Source: Rhabditoides inermis
Lineage: Eukaryota > Nematoda > Chromadorea > Rhabditida > Rhabditidae
DNA: 64,000 nt
Reading direction: 5' to 3'
Assembly: GCA_963966185.1 (NCBI GenBank)
Contig: CAWZYM010000431.1
Coordinates: 182,501 to 246,500 of the forward strand
A program made the position numbers and the translations under genes. Below, piece after piece: positions 22,492-33,502 of the stretch; position 1 is the first letter of the stretch, and every line of letters starts with the position of its first letter. The notes under the pieces are model-generated. The model saw only the letters and a list, made by a program, of their open reading frames with translations. It was not told the origin of the DNA and did not search any database.

Positions 22492-24191
22492 TGTGACAGA
22501 GAGACACTCTCTGTCTGTCGCATCTCACTCTACGGGAGAGAGAGACGCTCCGAGTCTAGAGTCTGATCACTGATTGCAGCCACCGGCACGGCGGCTGATC
22601 TACCGATAACAAGCGGGAACCAGCGGGACTCGTGTCGCCTGCCCATTGGTCCAGACGACGCTTCTCGTCCCGCCCCTTCCACTATATAAACCCCCGTCCC
22701 GACTCAGTCGTCGGTCCATTACGGCGGTAGCTGATACCCAGTAGCCAGTCCTGAGACCACCGGTCCATCCACAGACCACCGAGGGGTGTCATCCCCGCGT
22801 ATTCCGTAGGCTTCGGCCTTGCGGCCGATATCCCTACCTTGCTTCCATCCATCCTCGCCAGTGCGTTGTATGTCTGTTGTGCTATATAAAGATGCCACCA
22901 TCCGGTCAATCGATCCGAATCACTGAACCCAGTGATAAGGACGCTTATCACTTTCTTTTGTAATTATATAGCGCTTTCTTTCTTTTGTAAAATCCATGGT
23001 CAGCTGTAGGGCAGACGCTTTCACGATTCCCCAGTGATTGCGCGAGGCCTATGGCTGAGGGGTCCCCCATAATGTCTTAATCGTTCAGGCTGATTAGAGG
23101 CGCTTAATCACCCTCGGGCATGAGCCCCCCAACCAGCTACGAAATAACAATGGGGTGTGGCGAGCAGAGAGGCCTGGCAAGTTAGGGCCTCAGGAATCCT
23201 GCGATACGTGTGCGGCACGTGAGACACTTCAAGCGGACCCACAGTGAGGAGTGGCGTCGTTGACTGCGACGGCTGGTCAATGCAGCAACAGCCGAGGTGG
23301 GTACCGGGTCAGCTCCCCAGGACGCATCATGCATCAAACTACAGCGGGTAGAGCGGGGATAGCCGTCGGTGCATCCTATATACAGCGGAAAATTGCTGGT
23401 TTAAGAGGAGTGTGAGCATGACACACTCGGTATTGGAGTTAGGAGTGTGGAAACTGTGTGCTTTCGCGTACTTGTTTTCTGTCTTCCGTCTTTTTTTTCT
23501 CACTATTTCCTCATTCTTTTGTAACTCATCACTTATTCCCTATTTTCCTTATTGCATCATTCCTCATATGATCGCGCTTATTTCTCGTATCGTGTCATTG
23601 TGCCTTTCTCTCCGCAACGAGAGTGGCAGCATCGATTCCCCGCGTCCTATCCCAGTGAAAAGTGACTGCTTGCAGGCACACCTCACTTGTGGTAGTTCGT
23701 GAAGCAAGGTAACGTTTGTCACTATATGTCTCTCCATTGGAGAGGTGTCTACCTCGCGTACAACTTTTCTTCCTCCATCCGTCTGGTCTTTCCTGAAGGG
23801 TGTCATCCCTGCGTTCTAACGAACAAATCCATACACACCGCAAAAGCCGCGAGGCCGGAGCGACCGTCAAGCGGAGACAAGGTAAGTAGGTGAGTTAGGT
23901 GTATTGTGTTTCTCGCACATTGCATCAGTCTTTCTCTCTCCTACCGTCTGTCTCTCTTGAAGGGTGTCATCCCTGCGTTCAAACGAACATACATACTACC
24001 CCTGGAAACAGGTCAGATCAGCGGGAAAGGAGGACGCGCTGATAACAATCAGGTCAGATCAGCGGGGAAGGAGGACGCGCTGATAACAAACAGGAGTCCA
24101 GCAACTTGCTTGCAGTTCTCTCAACCTCTCTCTCTATTGTTTCTGTCTTTCCAGAAGGGTGTCATCCCTACGTTCTTCCTCGATACAATCC
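22492..24191 (+). mobile_element. LTR-retroelement promoter and leader (5' part)
   Basis: Starts TGTGACAGAG after the C6-5 stop. TATATAAA at 22683-22690 with CAGTCGTCGG about 25 bases downstream looks like a core promoter. The following 1.4 kb is non-coding leader. The motif GGGTGTCATCCC occurs near 22785, 23797, 23960 and 24157. I could not place the 3' edge of the LTR or a primer-binding site, and no second LTR is in the window. Confidence 0.55.
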
Positions 24192-25465
24192 ATGACCAGA
24201 AGTGATACACCGGCCCCGGTGAGTCACCGGATGACGACGCGCAGCGGCGGATCGAAGAGGGCGAGCGACACCACAACGGCGATCCCCGAGGAGATGGAAA
24301 ACCACCAGTTTTCGGCGAGCGGATTCGTGCAGAAACACGGGATGCAGGCAACTGCACTCGGAAAACTCGCGAGCGTGAAACTGGACGTGCAGCAGAAGGG
24401 CGAGGAGCTGCGCTACGTGAGAGATGCGGCAACAGGAACGATGGTTGAGGTCAGGATTTGGCAGAACAGGCGCGCCAACAGGGGAGTCGCGGCAGTCTCA
24501 GCGATCAACGCACCCTCGACGCACTGGGATGAGAGCCTGGCGGCACAGCGCGGGCAGGTGAACACGATGTACGACACCGACTTGTGGAATACTAAGATCC
24601 GCAGCTTCAAAGGCGCCAACGACGACCCGCAGCAACTGATGGAATACGAGAAGTACTTCTTTGACCAGATGCAGGCGCGCGGCGAGACGAACAATGACAG
24701 GATGGCCGCCAAGCTGATTACCCGGCTGCACCCAGCCGCACGCAACCTGGTCGACACCATGAACGACGACGACCGCAAGTCGCCGGAGAAGATATTCGAG
24801 GTGCTGAAGCGATGCTACGTGACGAAAGAGGCGCTTGCCGCCGCAAGGCGCCGCTTTGCGAGAATGATGCAGGAAGAAAACGAGAAGGTTTGCACCTTCA
24901 CGAGCAGGTACGAGAATCTCTTTGAGATGGCCCACCTCGGAGAGAGTGGAGCCGCCCTCAGCGAACTCAAGATCAGGGAGTACTACCCCAAGCTGAAGGC
25001 CAGTTATCGGGCTATGGTTGAGTTTGCATATGCAAATACATTTGAGGAGGCAGTCGCCAACGCTGGGCGAGCTGAGGCGATCCACGTGAGCGGGCTTCCG
25101 AGCCGCAACAAGGATACAATCGTCGCAGCGATGCAAGCAATTGCCACCCACGGTAAGAATCAGGCAGATCCCCTGCCGAGCAAGCCGAGGGGTGAGCGTT
25201 ATTGCATCTATTGCCAGAAAAAGGGACATGCGATGTTCGAATGTTTCAAGCGAATGAGAGATTACGGACTCGAGACGGATCCGGTAAGATCGCCAAACAA
25301 GGCGGATTGGCCGGAGAGGCGCGACAGGCGCGGACAGGGGATGTCCAACTCCAACTCGACTCCACTGGGCAGGACCGGAAACGGTAAATGCCGGGGGTGC
25401 GACAACTACGGACACTATTACAGGGACTGTCCGAACAAGAATCGCATGAGGCCGACTCAGTACCC
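24192..25465 (+). CDS. gag: Retroelement Gag polyprotein, truncated
   Basis: ATG at 24192 (MTRSDTPAPVSHRM) opens a frame of about 425 residues. Two CCHC zinc knuckles fit C-x2-C-x4-H-x4-C: CIYCQKKGHAMFEC near residue 337 and CRGCDNYGHYYRDC near residue 398. The region before them is helical and charged as in LTR-retrotransposon capsids (DTDLWNTKIRSFKGANDDPQ). Gag packages the element RNA. No protease, reverse transcriptase or integrase follows; instead the sequence passes into the antisense strand of the helicase gene at about 25465-25500, so the element is cut there. The frame stays open to 25988 only by chance. Confidence 0.8.
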
Positions 25466-25469
25466 TGGC

Positions 25470-28400
25470 ATTCACGTCGTCAATGTTCACGTCAATAGCA
25501 CTCAGACGCGGACGATGGCGACGGATGTTATGGATATCGCACACGAGGTTGACCGCCATCTCCTCTTCCTTCTCATTGTAGCGGGAGTGGCTGTCGACCG
25601 CTTTCTTGTCAGGGTGGGGGTTGGCGATAAACACCATGGACAGTTGGTCATGTCTCCGGTGAAGCAGGTCCAGCAACTGCGTCCTATCCTTCGACGAAGT
25701 TCCCGACTTGAGCTGCTTGTTGTAGAACAACGTGGAGACCGTCTCGACGATTCCAGGGTGTGCACGGAACGTGTATTTCAACGTGGCGAGGAAGACATTG
25801 GGGCTCGAGAGGAGCACTTGGGGAACTCCCAGGTTGCCGTACATCAGCGCCTGCGAGTGCTTCACGCCCACAGTGTTGTGCGGCGGAAGCTGGCGCTCGT
25901 CTCCGACACCGCGCTGAAACACATTGATTTTTCTCTTTCTCCTCACTCTCGCAACTCACGTGTGCCGCCCTTGGGAAAGTGGCAATGAGCCCGACGAAAG
26001 TGGGCTCTGGCATGAGACTGATTTCGTCGCCAATCACCAACTTGACGTCGTCCTAAAATTCCTCAAAGATACCGTTCTCTCCGAACGAATTCAGCGCGCT
26101 GGTTGAAGTGGCGAGGATCACTCGCGGGAAGCAATGCTCCATCAGCAGTCGGATGACCGCAGCGGCCTTGTTAGAGCACTTGCGCTCGCTGATGCGGTAC
26201 TGTTCGGCTTCTTCTTTCGACATGCCTTGAAGTGCCTCGGGGTCTCGAATCGCTTCGCGGCGCTGCTGCCGACCTGAACGATAAGGGTTGTTCATCTTCC
26301 TAACAGAATATTGTCATAGACTACTACCTGTGAGGTACTCGCTCACTGCGATCTTCTCCTCCTTGGTGAGTTTGTCGTCGACCTTGCCGAGCATGTCGCC
26401 GATCGCCTCGGTGATGTCGATCGGAGTGGATTCTCCCATCGCTGCCACCTCGTCGGAGATGAGGCGGATCGCCTTGACCTCGTCCTTCTCCAGCAGTTGC
26501 AGCAAGGCTTTCGCCATCTGAAAACATTTTAAAGTCCTCAAAAGGTGGTCTTAACTCACCTGTGCCACTGCAGTGTTTGTGACTGCTGTCAGAACAATCA
26601 TTCCCTTCGGGTTCAGCTTCAGCCACTCCTTCACGGCGACTGCGATGAGTACAGTCTTTCCGGATCCGAAGGGGCTCTGCACCAGCACCACTCTGTGGTC
26701 CGGCGCCACCATGACTCCGACGGCGGCAGCCTGGTCGTCAGTCAGCTCGAACTTGGCGCCGTTCTTGAGTTCTATCTTCCTGTCCGTGATCGGCTTATCT
26801 GCAAATGCAAATAATCTCTCTCTCTCTCTCTCCTTTCGCACTTACCAAACATCTGTCCGTCCGCCATCGCGTCGCGCTTCTGAATGCGTCCCATGTAGAT
26901 GATCTGCATCAGCTCCACTTCCTCCGGGTATGCATAGATGCGGCCGAAGAGCTTTCCGTTGAGCAGGTCGCGGTTGACTGGGTTGACTCCTTCTGGCTTC
27001 GGGAGAAGCTGTTCAGTTGTGGTGATCGACAGTACTTGGACACCTTCACCGGCGTCTTGCTTCAGCAGGTTTGCCAGCAAGCCGCTGTCCCACAGGTCGC
27101 AGACAGTGACAAGGCGCACTTTCTTGAGTGATCCAGAGACAGAATATCGAGCCGATACGATCCGTAGAATCATTGGCCGTCCTCCCTTGCCGGATGGCGG
27201 ATAGATGACGATCCTCCTCATTGGTTCCCATCCCGATCCGTGGCGAGTCTGGTCAACCTCCACCACAGGCATGAGCAGCGGCGACTCGTTCCGAGTCCAC
27301 GTGAGCTTCATGGGCCGAGTGCGGTTATCCTTGTGCTCCTGCTCCGACATGTGCAGCGCCGTTAGAGCCGCTGAGAACGTCTGAAACAGCAAAATTCATA
27401 ACCCGCTGCTCATCTCCTAACTCACGCTCTGCATCCGGGGACCGGTGAGTCCCTCGTTGAACCGGGTGAATGCTCCGAAACGGTCGTCCAGCCACCGAAT
27501 CTCGTCCTGTGTGAGTGGGTAAATCTCCGTTGCGTGCACTTCTCCCATCCGTTGTCCAGGTGTCAAGAGGGAGAGCTCCTTCTTGAGTGCCTCCCTTCCT
27601 TGCTTGCTCGCCAGGTCGCCGGCGAAGAATCTTCCGGGGTAGAGGAATGGGCGGGCTGTCACGGCAATCCACTTGTCCTTGGCCGAGACGTTCTTGGTGA
27701 AGTTTCTGGTCTTGGCCATCGACGCGGTGACCGGAGTTGAGCATCCGGGCACGAAAATGGTCATCTTCGTGCATTCCTTGCCCTTGGGTCGGTAGGCGTT
27801 GCGCACCAGCGCGAGCTTCCGCTCTGTCTCCACAGGTGGAAGATAGAGAAACTTGTCCGCCCTCCAGAAGGTGACGATGCTGTTCGGGTTAGTGTGGTCC
27901 TTAGACAGCTCCAGCGTGACCTCCGGGTTGTTCAGGGCCTCACGGGTGGGGCGCAATCCGAGGATCCAAACGAATTGTCCGGGAACCGACCACGGGGTCT
28001 TGTTCATCTTCATCTTGCGGTTCGACCATTCGACCGACGTCATGTCGATGGTCACATACCTGAACAAGCACTTATAGATCACGCATGACTCAAACTCACT
28101 CACCTCAAATCCGGTCGAGATGTTCCCGGGATCATCACACATCTCGACTATCATCCTGTTGTCATTGACGTTGATACAGAGGGCGAGCACTGCGCCCGCC
28201 GAGTGCAGCCGGATTGGGTTCTTGACTCCCGCCAACTGGAAGTTGTCCGGTTTCAGATCTTCTGCTGTCGGTGTGTTGTCCTCGGTGAAGTTGATGACCG
28301 GCTCGGGGCCTCCCATGGCGCCGACGAGTTTGTCAAGGATCTTCTCGGTCAGTGATCGGATCCAATACGATTCGAAAGCCGTGGCCATGTGTGTAAACGG

Positions 28401-29877
28401 AATCACTGCCGCCCTCGAGCTGATCGATGGCAGGAACCTGAAATTAATCGCAGTAGAGTGACTCAAGTGTCATATCACCTACCTCGTCGACAAGAACCGA
28501 TGAGAGTGTTGTTTCCTCGGATCGTCGTAGAGGTGGCACGTGTGCAGCTCCATGGTGATCTGATCTTCCCTGTAGTTCCTTCTGAAACACCATCTATATT
28601 GACTTTCCCCCTGTCCCTCACTCACCTGGACGGCATGTTGAGCAGGAAGCGGGCAAAGTCCAGCTTATCTGCCAGCTTGTGGTATCTGGCATCGCTGGGT
28701 CCGATGAAGACGGGCAAGGCTTCCCAGCATGCCTTCTCCTCAGGGTTCATATCAGCTCCGGCTTGCAGACGCGGCCGCTTGGGCATGTGAGCGCCGTTCT
28801 CGTTAGAGTGACGCCGATTGGACTTGTCCGGATCCTCGTTCTTCTTCGGGACCACGAAGTCCGAGAGAGAGCGGATCGGAGCGCCTGCGCGCGACTGGCT
28901 TCTTGCATTGAGGGCAGGGGAGATGCGGTCTGCCTTCTGAAAAGAAAGACTCCGCTCACTCGTCCTGAATCCTGAACGCACCTCTTCCAAAGCGCTGGCT
29001 GGGCGGCTTCTGTTCTTGGGTATTCTGTGGAGATTCTGCCTTGGCATCTCTTCAGGGGAAATTGGCTGGAACACAGAGCGTATCGTTGGGTAATTGATTA
29101 TCGTTGCGAAATCCCACCGGCGAGAGTGTGTCCGAGTTGTTGGACGCCACCTCGCTGAGTTCCTCCTTGCACTCGACCGCCTCCTCGGCGAGCTGCTGCT
29201 CCTCGAGGGCGATGTCGGCAAGTGGCATTGTGAGGGCTGATGAAGCCGTCTCGTCGAGCGTGTTCTGAAACATAGTGGTTGTTTGTTCACCCCATGACAT
29301 ATTTTTTTTCCTCACTAGCAGCACTAGGAGCATGAATCATTGTCCCCGTCAATCGATTGTGTCGAAAGAGTAAATGTTCATGAGATCTGGCCTCGACCGC
29401 TGCAGCGGGAGTACAAAGATTTATATTTTTTTGAATTTTTTTTTGATCGGTTTACACCGAAAGACCGTTCAACCGGACGGACCGGAAGAACACCTCGACT
29501 AGCGAACTAGGAGCATGAAACATTGTCCACATCAATCGATCGTGTCGAAAAGAGTAAATGTTCATAAGAGTTGACCTCTACCGCTGCAGCGGGAGCACAG
29601 GGACTTATTTTTTTCCCGTCTTGACCGGCTACCCCGGAAGACCGTTCAACCGGACGGACCGGAAGAACACCTCAACTAGCGAACTAGGAGCACTCAAAAT
29701 TAACCACGATCACAATTCACCTGTTAACCGTCCAATTGTTCCCTTTCTACCCACCTGGCGATCGTCAGTCTCCATATCCTCGTCCACACGAAGTGGTGAA
29801 GGCGTCCTGGAGGACGTCGGAGATGGTGAAGGTTGATTGGGACGCGGGGACGACACCCCTCTAGCGTTTGAGTCCAT
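25470..29877 (-). CDS. UPF1-like superfamily 1 helicase, 3'-truncated, one internal stop
   Basis: Minus-strand exons: 29877-29755, 29264-29118, 29065-28982, 28936-28626, 28581-28483, 28437-27426, 27380-26846, 26798-26560, 26517-26328, 26273-25960, 25913-about 25470. Start MDSNARGVSSPRPNQPSP; the N-terminal third is disordered and basic (MPKRPRLQ). Motif I is QSPFGSGKTVLIA, motif Ia lies at LTAVTNTAVAQ, motif II is IGDEISLMPEP, motif III is GDERQLPPHN, motif IV is YTFRAHPGIVETVSTLFY. Known: this set defines UPF1/DNA2-type SF1 helicases acting on RNA or DNA. Motifs V and VI are missing because the gene ends at the gag junction. An in-frame TAG at 26055-26053 precedes the DE box. So probably a recent pseudogene of an expanded nematode family. 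Confidence 0.85.
29324..29683. repeat. Two tandem ~180-bp units in helicase intron 1
   Basis: Units begin at 29324 and 29507 (CTAGGAGCATGAA) and a partial third at 29684. Both include CCGCTGCAGCGGGAG and ACCGTTCAACCGGACGG, two perfect or near-perfect palindromes. Confidence 0.85.
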
Positions 29878-30337
29878 TGGCTGAAACACAATGATTGCTT
29901 TGATATGACAATAAAATGCGAAAAGCGAATCGCGACACGACCGGGAATATGATGACAAAACCGTTGAAATGACAGAACGTTGGAAGAAAACATCGAGAAG
30001 CCGCAAAAATTCAGAGATAATACGGAAATGAGCGTAATTCAATGATAAATCGACGAAAATACACTGAACCGATATTAAAATGACGCGCACAACCTGGCAA
30101 ATAATCTGACACACAAAATAAACATGAAAGGTGATAAAAAAACACGTACAGATAACAGAATAATCCCAAAATCCCGCGCAGTGAAATATTCGCTGCGGGT
30201 CACTGGACACTGGACTATGCTTTAAGCGCATGATACTGATTCATGCTCCTTTTGTTTTAAAGTAACGAATGAAATTTATTCAGTGCCACTATTCTGCGAC
30301 ACATAGTGCGATTGTTTGATGTGTTTGATGTTGCGAG

Positions 30338-31080
30338 TTGCACTTATCGGCGCACGGTGTGGCTGCAATATTCATAGAAGGTGAGCGACGGTATCTTTTA
30401 AAAAAAAATAACTTGGGTTTAGTGTTCGACGACTCATCATCGCCCTACTATCTGCGGCCCGCCGAGTTGAGTGGATTTGACTGTGCGCGAGTACAGAAAC
30501 CAGCACGATGGGGGAACTGTTGGCGACGATTATCGGATGCGGGTAAACGCACAGGGAGCGAAATCAATCAGGTACGTTAATTTATTTGTTAATTTCATTG
30601 TTTGTATATCTTAGATGATGATCTCGCTATGCCTGGCAATATCCATTGAGAGCTCTCTCGATGCCGACCTTCGTGCGTTCTTACTCCTTTTCATTGCTAC
30701 GATTTGTACTATGAGGTAAGAGAGGTAGAAATGAAATGTGTTTTATAATTGTTTCAGGGCGCGCAAGATTCCGAGTTCTACCTTGTCGTACTCCGTCGCC
30801 AACTGCGAGCTGGCTTGCGATACGCGGACGCGCGCTTCGGAGAAACGTTTTGGACATTAAAACATCACGTGAGAACCCATTTCTTTTGTTTATTTCTTTT
30901 ATTCTATATTTTTATATGTTGTTTTAGTTATTCTACGTGCATCTGGGTAATGCAACAGCACGGTTCGGGTCTGTCTACGATACGAGCACCGCAGCCACCG
31001 AATTCGCCAATCAACTGCTGGCTTGCCGTGAAGCCGCTCGAAACACCCGGGGATTTGAGTATGGATGTGTTGAGAGGTGA
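30338..31080 (+). pseudogene. Inverted duplicate of the transposase 3' exons
   Basis: Exons 30405-30570 (VFDDSSSPYYLRPAELSG), 30769-30868 (SEFYLVVLRRQLRAGLRY) and 30929-31078 (LFYVHLGNATARFGSVYD) match exons of the complete minus-strand gene on the other arm. No 5' exons lie upstream, so this copy is a fragment. Confidence 0.75.
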
Positions 31081-31609
31081 GGGCGATCGGTCGAAAGATC
31101 GATCGAGATTGAGAACATGATCTAGAAGATATTATTACCAAACCATAATCAGTTTGTATAATAGTAAAGATGTATTTGAACGGGAGGCAAGAAACGAGCA
31201 AAAAGATATTGTAGACCCAAGAATAAAACATCCTACATATCTCCGAATCATTTACAATGTAGTTTAGAATGATCAGAGAGATAAATTATGACTAATACAA
31301 TACAAAAACATGAATACAAACACACAAACTACTCAGTCGCGCGACACATAGAGTCAGCTGAGGAGATCATGACTCACTAGTGCACGACTGTGTTGCACGA
31401 CAGGCACAATATCTGATACACTAGCATGTTCCAAGGGCTTAATATCTATGAGTATGCAACCTAAATTCATACCCAAGGTCTCTTTCGAAGCGTTATTAAT
31501 CACTTCAAAAAAGTGGTTCCATGCACAACACCAGAAAAATAATTCTGTAAGATATGGTCCAATTAAACTTTGAATTATTTATATTTTGAACAACTCGGTA
31601 AAGTCCGCG

Positions 31610-31765
31610 TTACTAAAATTTTAGCGTTTCGTTACTAAAAGAATAGCTACAATTTTAGTAAAGAAATTTCACACTTTTTACTAAAATTTTAGTGTTCCTT
31701 AATTAAAATTGTAGTGTTTCTTTACTAAAATTTTAGCGTTTGCTGACTAAAATTTTAGTGTTTTT
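31610..31765. repeat. ACTAAAATTTTAGT palindromic-word cluster (left arm)
   Basis: Seven or more copies of ACTAAAATTTTAG or close variants in 150 bases, spaced irregularly with TTTC/GTTT between them. The inverted partner lies at 33958-34115. Confidence 0.85.
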
Positions 31766-32380
31766 TGACCGCGTACTAGCGCTTCGCTTCCTTACCCTTC
31801 GTCTCGGCATGTTCTGTCTGCTTTCCTTGTCGTGTCTTCTTTCATCTTTTATATGTTTTTTAAAACACTAGAGGCACATTTGTTAAAGAAAACCTTTATT
31901 ACGGTAATAAATCAATTCAACTGTAACCAAACAAACAAGTAGAGAAAAAAAGAACTTGAAAAGGCAATTTAGTAGTACATACATTCACATGGCTGGGTCA
32001 CAATGGCACATCGGAATGACGGAAAACGGTAACAGACCGGAACAATACACAGTAACTGAGTAGTTCGAAAAGAAAGATCATGCTTATACCTCGAACAACA
32101 AGCAATAACCGAGTCGTACAGACAATACATGTCACAGAAGGAAGAAAGAGGTCGGCCCGGAAATAAAAGTCTGGGAGAGGAGAGAACTATACAGTACAGA
32201 AAAGAGATATAAAACAGAGTCAGTCTCACTTTAGATCCCTGGGAAGGAAGTAGAGGAGGGGGAGAGAGAGAGACGCCAGCCTCGATCTCAGGAGGTTCTC
32301 GCCGCTTTCATCCGTTTCGAAGACGACGGCTGCGGAACGGCTATTACAACGATGTAAGATATGCGTTAAGTTGTATTTAG

Positions 32381-33502
32381 GCCATCACCAAGGACAAGAC
32401 CGTCAAGTAAACTGGATATACCACGTCGCACAACGGCCTGATTCCCTTTCCGGTAGAGGCGAAGAACACAATTGCAAGTATGTTGCATGTATTAATTGGT
32501 TTCGAAAACTTGTTTTCAGAGTCAGTCGCCGCGGCCTGCAGGCTGGATTCGGACGCGTACGGAAATTATATCACTTACATTCGCCAAGTGGTTCGAGACA
32601 AAATCACCATATATTTGTGAGTTAACTTTTTTTTGTAATAAGAGTCAATTTATCAGCAACTGTGCTCGTTGTGAACACTCATCCCGAATTCGCGCGGCCG
32701 CGACAAACACTTCCGGTTCTGCCTCCCTCGGATCGCAACCTCAAGACAAGGTGAGAATGGCGTATATCTTGTTTTTGCAAAGGAGTTGTAGCACGGAAGT
32801 GTCCGCCTCGCCGTGCGTGAGGAAGAAGATGAAGAGGAGGAGGGAGAACTGGTGCGCGAGGAAGACCAGGAAATGGCTGATGGGCACTCTACTCCTGCTA
32901 GCAACTCGACAGAAGATGATGAAGAAGCGATCGTTGATGAGGAGGAGCCCTATGGTGAGTGTGTCACGTGTTTTATAACGCGGTGTGAGTTTGTGTTTGA
33001 AAAACACCCAAGGTTTTCATATTTTCATGTTCAGATCCTCTCCGCAAGTTCCGTCGTCAAGTACAGCTGCCGGCACTGGCCCGCAACCCATCTGATACCC
33101 CTCCTCATCGAGCGATGGTGCGACGGAAAGCGCCAAGTGAGTATTCCTTTTTTTCAAACTTTTTTGAGAAAGTTAAGTGTTTGTCAGAGTCTGGTACGGA
33201 GCTGGGTAATTCTGGGCAACGAGTATAAAACAGTAAGACTGGGCTACGTGTTAAAAAAAAACATGGTCTTATGTATTGATTGGTAATTTTGCGCTGCGAT
33301 TTAGGGGAGTCAAACCGAGAAAAGGGTATAGAGAAAAACGGGTAAAACATGCACTAACGTGAATAAAAACAACTACTCAATTTCAGCCGTTCCGCAGCCG
33401 TCGTCTTCGAAACGGATGAAGCGGCGAGAACCTCCTGAGATCGAGGCTGGCGTCTCTCTCTCTCCCCCTCCTCTACTTCCTTCCCAGGGATCTAAAGTGT
33501 GA
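32381..33502 (+). CDS. Acidic nuclear-type protein, partner gene in the inverted-repeat spacer
   Basis: Exons: 32520-32616, 32657-32750, 32792-32953, 33035-33136, 33387-33502, in phase; a possible earlier exon 32381-32477 does not join cleanly. Readable blocks are ACRLDSDAYGNYITYIRQVV, FNCARCEHSSRIRAA, an acidic run (REEEDEEEEGELVREED), RKFRRQVQLPALARNPSD and a basic/proline tail KRMKRREPPEIEAGV. The last exon lies in the right arm and ends at TGA 33500-33502. It is convergent with the transposase gene, whose stop is at 34643. No known domain. By position it looks like an accessory gene of the same mobile element (inference). Confidence 0.6.

Larger units (their letters stand above)
30248..32341. 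repeat. Left arm of a 2.09-kb inverted duplication
   Basis: Matches the reverse complement of 33388-35475 over its whole length with only scattered differences, so the arms are recent. It carries inverted copies of the last exons of the transposase gene (plus strand here, about 30338-31078, ending CREAARNTRGFEYGCVER), an ACTAAAATTTTAGT word cluster (31610-31765) and, near 32231-32341, the reversed last exon of the spacer gene. Confidence 0.92.

Noticed and set aside
24498..25460. Minus-strand frame opposite gag as the helicase C-terminus
   Set aside because: Gag zinc knuckles on the plus strand are clear and the minus frame loses helicase motifs exactly at the junction.
25500..25988. Continuation of the gag frame past the second zinc knuckle
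   Set aside because: This part is antisense to helicase motifs III-IV, which fit a known family much better; the plus frame is open by chance.
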